Shown here one piece after another: positions 1-4,780 of a stretch of 7,372 bases of DNA (position 1 is the stretch's first letter; every line of letters starts with the position of its first letter). Made by a program: the position numbers and the translations under genes. This DNA is from JBBRGG01 sp038240875 (GTDB lineage: Bacteria; Planctomycetota; Phycisphaerae; Phycisphaerales; UBA1924). A model generated the notes under the pieces. The model was not told where the DNA came from and searched no databases. It saw only the letters and a program-made list of their open reading frames with translations. Location: contig JBBRGG010000180.1 of NCBI GenBank assembly GCA_038240875.1, positions 1 to 7,372 of the forward strand, written 5' to 3'.

Positions 1-497
1 TGAACTCGCTCACGGTTTGCTTGCTACGCAAATATCGGTTTGACTATTGCTTGTGCTTTCCAGTTTGTACTAGTTGCAAGCACGACCTACTCGATTGCCT
101 TCACGCCCAAGCCTGTCCCGAATATGCCACGACATGAGATAAAAATTTCTTTCGCTTGCCAAACGCTGTCATATTTGCACCTTTGCCTTCTGCATCTTGT
201 CCTCGCTTGACTTCTCGTACTTCGCACATTTTCAAACAGGGTCATGACGCTAAGCTGGTACTGATGGCGCAGTATTCGCAGGACTTTGTACAGATCCTGT
301 TTACAATGATGAAAGCATAACTCGCAACCTTTAAGATGAACTTGGTAGGCAACTGCCTGCATTCCAAAGAAGCGAGCGCGGCGTATCGGGCGTGTCCTCA
401 GAAGCCCGCGATTCCAATCAATGTGGTTGCCACATGTAGGCAAACCCACCCTTCTCCTCTTTCCCTCCGCCTTCTCCCCGCCTATCATCCCCACCTT
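1..497. other. Left-end stretch without a supportable gene
   Basis: I see no convincing gene in these 497 bases. One + strand frame stays open from base 4 to a TGA at 208-210, but it has no good start and no recognisable motif. A longer - strand frame (566-87) runs straight through the tRNA gene on the other strand and has an unlikely Arg/Cys/His-rich composition. The + strand is pyrimidine-rich for long runs. A TATCAT box at 483-488 matches the -10 consensus at 5 of 6 bases just upstream of the tRNA, but no convincing -35 element precedes it. Confidence 0.6.
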
Positions 498-581
498 GCC
501 GGTATGGCGGAATGGCAGACGCGGCGGACTCAAAATCCGCTTCCTGTAATGGGAGTGTGGGTTCAAGTCCCTCTACCGGCA
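498..581 (+). tRNA. tRNA-Leu (anticodon CAA)
   Basis: This is a class II tRNA that decodes UUG leucine codons. The acceptor arm GCCGGTA (498-504) pairs perfectly with TACCGGC (574-580), and A581 is the discriminator base. The anticodon stem GCGGA (524-528) pairs with TCCGC (536-540) around the loop CTCAAAA, which places anticodon CAA at 531-533. A long variable arm has stem TCCT/GGGA (542-545 with 551-554), as expected for leucine. The T loop is TTCAAGT (562-568), with the stem GTGGG/CCCTC containing one U-U mismatch. The 3' CCA is not encoded, because CTT follows the discriminator, so CCA must be added after transcription. The tRNA lies on the strand opposite to its nearest neighbour gene and looks monocistronic. 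Confidence 0.96.
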
Positions 582-958
582 CTTTCCTCTCAACATATTT
601 AACCATTGGCCAAGCATGCTTCCCCTAGCATGCCCCTAGCCACGCGCACACGCCTTTCACGCGGTAAATTTCTTCGTGCGCAAACCACGCTCGCTCGCAA
701 ATAATAAACACAAGCGCACCCTGCTTGGTATCAGGCTGTCTTAGGTACTATTTCTCTCCGAGCAAGCTTTTGGATTACGTTTTTCTGTGCAGTAACACGC
801 ACTATTTCGAGCGTGATCCGTGTCGCGAGCTTCCACGCGAGCTTTCAACATTCACTTTCATTTGCTGTCCTGCTGCACGACGTGCTATCAAGCGCCTTCA
901 TTCACGCACTTCGCACAACGCCGCAGCCTTCGTGTAGCCAAGCACGCACTCGCTCAAC
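582..958. other. Non-coding stretch between tRNA-Leu and kinase-like gene
   Basis: No supportable gene. Short + strand frames here have no homology I recognise. A potential 7-bp hairpin formed by two GCATGC copies lies shortly after the tRNA (about 615-636), but no T-run follows it, so I do not call it a terminator. The right part holds short imperfect repeats listed separately. The + strand is C-rich and purine-poor throughout. Confidence 0.6.
824..847. repeat. Two-copy 12-bp tandem repeat
   Basis: CGCGAGCTTCCA (824-835) is followed directly by CGCGAGCTTTCA (836-847), identical at 11 of 12 positions. It lies in non-coding sequence, and no function is evident. Confidence 0.7.
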
Positions 959-970
959 TCACGCCGCAGC
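903..970. repeat. Imperfect 40-base-period duplication over the 3' end of the kinase-like gene
   Basis: The segments 903-927 and 943-970 both read CACGCACT, then CGC, CAAC and CGCCGCAGC, and differ by small indels and one substitution. The second copy covers the stop codon (959-961) and last codons of the - strand kinase-like gene, while the first lies just beyond it. This looks like a partial local duplication of the gene end. It could also be chance similarity in a region of biased composition. Confidence 0.45.
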
Positions 971-1891
971 TCGCCCTTCCTCAGGCACCGGGAACGTCGC
1001 CACCAACAGCGCGCCCCCATTCTCTCGTGGCTTCAATTCAATCACGCCGCCAAGCCCTTGCACGATGCTTCGCGCCACCGCAAGCCCTACGCCCGCGCCC
1101 TCGCGCTTGGTAGTAAACCCAAGATCAAAGTATCTGCGTCCGTCGGCGACCTGCGAAAGTCCCGGCCCATCATCGCTGATTTCAAGCGTGCACCACAGCC
1201 GCCCATCGCGCTCCGTGGCTTCCTGCGTTGAGATTTTCACACACACGCGCCCGCCGACTTTCCCGCCGCCAGCCTTCCCGCGCGCGATCGCTTCCACAGC
1301 GTTCTGCACGCCATTGAGCAATACCGCATACATCGGCCCCGCTGCGGCGTCTTCAATTGCCGCTTCAACTTCAAGATCAATTGTGCAGCCGTGCTTCTTC
1401 GCCATCGGCATCACAACTTCGCACGCGTGCACCGCCGCTTCCTTGAGCGTCACAGGCCGCGCCCGCGCAAGTAAAGAGGAGCCAATCGCAACGCCCGGCC
1501 CTTGCAACGCCGCATGCGCCAACTCGGCCAAACGTTCGAGCCCGACTACGACTTCTCCCAAAACCTCGCGCGATCGATTCACCGCTTCGCCAGGCAACGC
1601 CAACGCAAGCGATTCTCGCGCACGCTGCACCGAAAGCAACGAATCCTCAACCATGACAGACAAGTCCTGCACCGTGCCTGCCAATCGATCAACCTCGGCG
1701 AAGATTGCTTCAGGCGACTGCCCAACCTGAAAAGATCGCCCAGCGCGCACGCTTCTCACACTACCGCCACCACCAGCCCCACCACCAACGCGACCTACCG
1801 GAGTGATATCACCAGGGCGACGTGCACCATCAGTGTTCCCAAACTGGGAACCACTCTCCGGCGGCTGCGATGGCGGGCCTTGGTTCGACAT
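959..1891 (-). CDS. Soluble histidine-kinase-like protein with HATPase_c domain and no clear phospho-acceptor histidine
   Basis: The 310-residue product has the GHKL ATP-binding fold of two-component sensor kinases. The N box lies at about residues 188-202 (LLNGVQNAVEAI, with two Asn). The G1 box DDGPGL is at 240-245, the F box FDLGFTTK at 255-262 and the G2 box GAGVGL at 265-270. The first 60 residues are Gly/Pro/Ser-rich and look disordered. No transmembrane segment or PAS domain is visible, so the protein should be cytoplasmic. Residues 60-130 are predicted helical, where the DHp dimerisation domain should be, but the H-E-x-x-N-P signature is missing (LSVMVEDSL stands in its place). The overall layout resembles NtrB/FixL-type kinases. 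I start at the ATG at 1891, which has GGTGAG five bases or so upstream; an in-frame ATG at 1903 would add four residues. No response regulator lies in the window. It may be a degenerate kinase, a regulator ATPase, or a kinase with a non-canonical acceptor. Confidence 0.8.
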   Translation of the reverse strand: MSNQGPPSQPPESGSQFGNTDGARRPGDITPVGRVGGGAGGGGSVRSVRAGRSFQVGQSPEAIFAEVDRLAGTVQDLSVMVEDSLLSVQRARESLALALPGEAVNRSREVLGEVVVGLERLAELAHAALQGPGVAIGSSLLARARPVTLKEAAVHACEVVMPMAKKHGCTIDLEVEAAIEDAAAGPMYAVLLNGVQNAVEAIARGKAGGGKVGGRVCVKISTQEATERDGRLWCTLEISDDGPGLSQVADGRRYFDLGFTTKREGAGVGLAVARSIVQGLGGVIELKPRENGGALLVATFPVPEEGRAAA

Positions 1892-2014
1892 GCGTCTCAC
1901 CATCGACGGTTTCGCCCGGTATCTGAAACTATTGAAGCATCTGAATCACGTAATCCCAAACTCCAGGCGTACCTAACGAACAACCCCATTATCCCGGCCT
2001 GCATATACAAACAT

Positions 2015-2036
2015 CCCCCTGGAAAGGTCCAGAGAG
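2015..2036 (-). terminator. Hairpin after rplS, possible weak terminator
   Basis: In the - strand transcript, nine consecutive pairs (two of them G-U) can form between 2028-2036 and 2015-2023 around a four-base loop. The same pairing on the + strand would contain C-A mismatches, which suggests the structure belongs to the - strand RNA. It begins about 35 bases after the rplS stop codon. No clean U-run follows, so termination is uncertain. Confidence 0.35.
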
Positions 2037-2072
2037 GCGTTGAAAATTCTACTCTTAAAAGTGAATGGCTGA

Positions 2073-2471
2073 TTAACCCGAAACCGTCGTCAGGCCCTTG
2101 ACATGCTTCATGCCGCGACGGCGGTCACGCAAACGACGGCTCTTGCCCGTCCGCTCACGCAAGAAGTACAGCTTGGAACGACGCGCGTCCGCACGACGAA
2201 CCGTTTCAAACCGCGCAACAAATGGCGAGTTGATCGGGAAGACGCGCTCAACGCCTACATCATCGACGATCTTGCGAACCGTCATCATCTCGCTGATGCC
2301 ACGGCCCGAACGTGCGATCACCACGCCTTGGAAGGTCTGGGTACGTTCCTTATCACCTTCGACGATGCGGAAAACCACGTTGATCGTGTCGCCGACATCA
2401 ATCCGAGGAAGGTCCTTCTTCAACGCTGCAGAGTTGATCGATTCGAGAATCTGTTGATTGCCCATGCCCAT
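2073..2471 (-). CDS. rplS: 50S ribosomal protein L19
   Basis: L19 lies at the interface of the 30S and 50S ribosomal subunits. The 132-residue product matches the family along its length: DVGDTINV (about 25-32), a FQGVVIARSGRG block (47-58), TVRKI (64-68), the GVERVFPINSP block (73-83), and the KLYFLRERTGKSRR block (100-113). It is slightly longer than E. coli L19 (115 residues) because of a basic tail after the conserved end. Two ATG codons are close together (2471 and 2465). I chose 2471 because AGGA lies five bases upstream of it, and the second is also possible. The frame stays open to 2561, but the added residues have no family match. It is the third gene of the rpsP-trmD-rplS cluster, 251 bases after trmD. 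Confidence 0.96.
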   Translation of the reverse strand: MGMGNQQILESINSAALKKDLPRIDVGDTINVVFRIVEGDKERTQTFQGVVIARSGRGISEMMTVRKIVDDVGVERVFPINSPFVARFETVRRADARRSKLYFLRERTGKSRRLRDRRRGMKHVKGLTTVSG

Positions 2472-2722
2472 GAAATTCCTGCTCTTTCCGGTGGTCGGTG
2501 ACGTATGTGCAAACCCGTACCCTGAGGCCCGAAGCCCGCGCCGTCGGTAAGGGGGAGACAAGCGTAGGCGTCACGCTCGCTTGCTTCCAGCACATATTCA
2601 GAGCAAAGGTCGTTGAGTTTAGGTGCTGGCGTTCTGGCGTAATCGAACCAGCTTCTAATTTATGCCAACGCTACTGCCTAAATCTCTCGTCAACTCGTCT
2701 AGCTTAAGCCAATTCAGCTAGT
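2472..2722 (-). other. trmD-rplS intergenic leader region
   Basis: This 251-base gap is long for the cluster and may hold a separate rplS promoter or a structured leader. On the - strand a TTGGCA followed 18 bases later by GATTAC is the best promoter-like pair I see, and it is weak. A short stem GCTGG/CCAGC with an internal GCCAG duplication lies at about 2623-2653. Neither element is strong enough to call with confidence. Confidence 0.35.
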
Positions 2723-3634
2723 TCAATGGAGCAAATCTGGGCGTCGCGCCCGCGTCCGAGCGAGCCGTTGTTCGAGCCGCCAGGCTTCGATCTTGGCGTG
2801 ATTGCCACCCAAAAGTACCTCGGGAACAACTCGCCTCATCCATTCACGTGGCTTGGTGTAGTGCGGACAATCCAAGAGCCGAAGTGTTCCACATGGAACA
2901 CCTGCCGCCCCATCGCTGCTGGCCGACCCCCTAGTTTCAGGTGTGCTAGCAATCGAAGTATTTGCATTGTAAAGGCTTTCAGGATTATGAGGCTCAGAGG
3001 TGTCGTTTCCTACCTGTTCGAGTGGCCCAAATCGTGCTGCGTGTTCAGCAGCCTTGCGCACTCGATTCGACAATGGCTTGGGCGCGTGCACAACTACTTG
3101 GCTGAAGCTATCTTGCACGCTGCTAAGCGCATCGCCGAGCACGCCTTGTTGCAGCCTTGCGATGGCGTCGATGAGTACCAACGCCGCAAGTTCTCCTCCA
3201 GAAAGAACATAGTCGCCAATTGATACTTCGAGTGGCGCGAGTTCTTCGATCACGCGTTCATCGATCCCCTCATAGTGGCCCGCGATTAGAACGAGCCTTG
3301 GCGCGCGTGCCAACTCTTCAACCAACTTTTGCGTCAAAGACACGCCTTGCGGCGTCAGGAGTACGCGACGAACTGCAACTTCTTGCGAGCCAAGAGCTTC
3401 GACTGCTTTGACCGCATCGTACAACGGCTGGCACAACATGACCATGCCGGGGCCGCCACCGAAGGGGCGATCATCGGTTTTGTGATGTTTGTCATACGTG
3501 AAACTGCGAATATCTGTTGCAACAACTTCCAACGCACCGGCGGCAATTGCCCGAGCAGGGATGCTCACGCCGAGAACGGCTGGCGACGCTGCGGCGAAGA
3601 GCTCGGGAAAGGTTGTAACAACGTCGATTCGCAT
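2723..3634 (-). CDS. trmD: tRNA (guanine37-N1)-methyltransferase TrmD with a large linker insert
   Basis: TrmD uses S-adenosylmethionine to make m1G37 next to the anticodon, which prevents +1 frameshifting. The product has 303 residues, compared with about 240-255 in most bacteria. Family blocks appear in order: DDRPFGGGPGM (54-64), LLTPQG (92-97) leading into the trefoil-knot SAM site, GHYEGIDERVIE (119-130), SIGDYVLSGGELAA (138-151), the catalytic Asp in QDSF (D175), LLDCPHYTKP (253-262) and the GNHAKIEAWRLEQ block (277-289). Between DSF and LLDCPHYT, where E. coli has three residues, there are 75 residues (178-252). These comprise a possible basic amphipathic helix and then a Ser/Thr/Asn/Pro-rich tract. 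The C-terminus stops soon after RRPDLL and is about 20 residues shorter than in E. coli. The ATG at 3634 has no visible Shine-Dalgarno sequence and lies only 24 bases after a terminator hairpin, so expression probably depends on read-through from rpsP or a promoter inside it. Confidence 0.96.
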   Translation of the reverse strand: MRIDVVTTFPELFAAASPAVLGVSIPARAIAAGALEVVATDIRSFTYDKHHKTDDRPFGGGPGMVMLCQPLYDAVKAVEALGSQEVAVRRVLLTPQGVSLTQKLVEELARAPRLVLIAGHYEGIDERVIEELAPLEVSIGDYVLSGGELAALVLIDAIARLQQGVLGDALSSVQDSFSQVVVHAPKPLSNRVRKAAEHAARFGPLEQVGNDTSEPHNPESLYNANTSIASTPETRGSASSDGAAGVPCGTLRLLDCPHYTKPREWMRRVVPEVLLGGNHAKIEAWRLEQRLARTRARRPDLLH

Positions 3635-3658
3635 GGGTTAGGAAGGAGCGTAGGAATG

Positions 3659-3685
3659 AAAAAACCGGCGAGATGCGCCGGTTTT
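3659..3685 (-). terminator. Intrinsic terminator or attenuator between rpsP and trmD
   Basis: AAAACCGGCG (3661-3670) and CGCCGGTTTT (3676-3685) form a perfect 10-bp stem with a five-base loop. In the - strand transcript the stem ends in a run of six U. It sits 25 bases past the rpsP stop and ends 24 bases before the trmD start. It would allow high rpsP output with reduced read-through into trmD. The + strand version lacks a full T-run. Confidence 0.85.
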
Positions 3686-3710
3686 AGAAGAGGCAGTTTG
3701 GCGAGGTCGT

Positions 3711-4076
3711 TCAGGCTTTTTTGGCATTGGGATCAGCGGGTGCGGCAGCCGCGGCAGCGTCGGCCTTGGCCTTGGCTTCTGCGACGCGCTTGCGGTCATA
3801 GGCGCGGTCGGCTTCCCACTGTTTGGTGTCAACGAGGCCTTGCTTGGCGAGCATGTCCATGACGGTGTCGGAAGGGACAGCGCCGACGGAGAGCCAATAC
3901 TTGACACGTTCGACGTTGAGCTCAACGTTTTTGACGCCGGGCTTGTTGGTCATGGGGTCGAACCAGCCGAGAAGCTCGATCACGCGGCCGTCACGGCGGG
4001 TGCGCTGATCGATAGCGCTAATGCGGTAAAAGGGGCGGTTACGACGGCCAAAGCGCTGCATACGAAGACGAACCAT
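3711..4076 (-). CDS. rpsP: 30S ribosomal protein S16
   Basis: S16 is an assembly protein of the 30S subunit. The 121-residue product begins MVRLRMQRFGRRNRPFYRI, the classic S16 N-terminus, followed by the RRDGRVIELLGWFDP block (27-41) and the VKYWLSVGAVPSDTV block (58-72). The family core ends near residue 85. A tail of about 35 residues follows, rich in Ala and Lys and ending DPNAKKA, which is a common kind of extension in long S16 proteins. I start at the ATG at 4076 because AAGGTG lies six bases upstream. The in-frame GTG at 4085 is part of that ribosome-binding site. It is the first gene of the rpsP-trmD-rplS cluster and is followed by a strong terminator. No rimM gene is present between it and trmD. 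Confidence 0.97.
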   Translation of the reverse strand: MVRLRMQRFGRRNRPFYRISAIDQRTRRDGRVIELLGWFDPMTNKPGVKNVELNVERVKYWLSVGAVPSDTVMDMLAKQGLVDTKQWEADRAYDRKRVAEAKAKADAAAAAAPADPNAKKA

Positions 4077-4119
4077 GCGAATCACCTTTCAGCCCCGGCA
4101 TTCCGCGAAGCCTTGGCAC

Positions 4120-4141
4120 TGAATCGTGGCAAAACGATTCA
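4120..4141. repeat. Perfect 8-bp inverted repeat upstream of rpsP
   Basis: TGAATCGT (4120-4127) and ACGATTCA (4134-4141) are perfect inverted copies separated by six bases. The repeat lies 44-65 bases upstream of the rpsP ATG. It overlaps the best -10 candidate, so it could be an operator. If transcription starts further upstream, it could instead be a leader hairpin. Confidence 0.5.
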
Positions 4142-4164
4142 AGGCGAGGACAACGAGGGGTCAA
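4137..4164 (-). promoter_or_regulatory. Candidate rpsP promoter
   Basis: On the - strand, TTGACC (4164-4159, 5 of 6 to consensus) is followed after 16 bases by TTGAAT (4142-4137, 4 of 6). Transcription would start near 4130, about 55 bases before the rpsP ATG. The match is only moderate and no other evidence supports it. Confidence 0.3.
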
Positions 4165-4445
4165 CGAGGCACTGCGAATTGTTCCCACGACGAAGCCGCG
4201 TTAGCCTCTTTTCCGGGGTCGAGATTCTAGGCAGGAAGTTTGGGTGAAGGGCGTGGTTCAGAGTAGAAAATGAGCGGGCCAGATTGGGACGAGGCTGTAT
4301 CGAGGTAATGTACAAATGAAGATATGATCAAATAGTGATTGACTACTAAGAGGCTCTCGCACAATGAAGAAGTAGAACGAGTAGACACACAGGCGTGACC
4401 CCCTGTTCCACAAGAAGAAAGTAGTCATTCTATGAGAGGCTCTAA
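4165..4445. other. AT-richer stretch without a gene
   Basis: I see no supportable gene here. All + strand frames have frequent stops, and the one longer - strand frame across 4258-4554 has no recognisable motif or Shine-Dalgarno sequence. It contains the direct repeat AGAGGCTCT at 4349-4357 and 4435-4443, each followed a few bases later by TGAAGAA. Together with the adjoining YD-repeat remnant it looks like decayed sequence. Confidence 0.5.
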
Positions 4446-4742
4446 TCTGAAGAAATCCTTTCGGTCTACGACGAGATCTTCTCCAGTTCAAATCGCTTGA
4501 TCGCGTACGCGACCAAGACTCCTGAAACACACACAAGCTTGACGCAACTAGCAACCTTCGGCAACATGCTCGCGCGGCTTAACCCCGCCGACGAGATGGA
4601 CATCGCTGTCACGGTGCGAACCAAGCACGATTCACGTGGCAATTTAGTTGAAGATAAGGACGCCGCGGGCGTACCGCGCCGCTTTGTATACGACGCGATC
4701 GTCGGCTCAAAGGGGAACACAAGTTTCTCTGCTTTGCAATAG
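4446..4742 (+). pseudogene. Probable remnant of an RHS/YD-repeat protein
   Basis: This frame is open from just after a TAA at 4443-4445 to a TAG at 4740-4742. It has no ATG near its beginning (the best start is TTG at 4497, giving 81 residues) and no ribosome-binding site. Codons for 4626-4694 read HDSRGNLVEDKDAAG, then VPRRFVYD. This fits the YD-repeat pattern with D, G, L, D, G, aromatic, Y and D at their exact usual spacing. Intact YD/RHS proteins are large secreted or cell-surface shells, often with toxin tips, and carry many such units, so a single unit here suggests a surviving fragment. The residues before it (such as the TPETHTSLTQLATFGNMLARL stretch) look protein-like but are not recognised. 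It runs convergent to the propeller gene, 38 bases away. It could also be a small real gene. Confidence 0.45.
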
Positions 4743-4780
4743 CACGTGCCGACTTTCACAACCGCAATCTTGCAATGTTC

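Noticed and set aside
87..566. A 159-codon - strand reading frame
   Set aside because: It crosses the tRNA-Leu gene, has no Shine-Dalgarno sequence and no recognisable motif, and its composition is unlike that of the neighbouring genes.
336..602. + strand reading frame over the tRNA
   Set aside because: It reads through the tRNA structure, which fully explains the conserved sequence there.
813..1730. Long + strand reading frame of about 305 codons
   Set aside because: It is the mirror of the - strand kinase-like gene. Its Ser/Thr/Ala/Pro-rich translation has no domain, whereas the - strand product shows clear N, G1, F and G2 boxes.
2620..2655. T-arm-like sequence on the - strand (GGTTCGATTACGCC)
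   Set aside because: It resembles the 3' part of a tRNA or tmRNA, but the loop size is wrong and no acceptor, D or anticodon arms can be built around it.
3329..3862. + strand frame of 177 codons over the trmD start and rpsP end
   Set aside because: It overlaps two certain genes and the terminator between them, and has no family match.
3400..4250. Replication origin at the strand-bias change
   Set aside because: I found no cluster of DnaA boxes (TTATNCACA), no dnaA or dnaN gene, and no AT-rich unwinding stretch, so it is not called as an origin.
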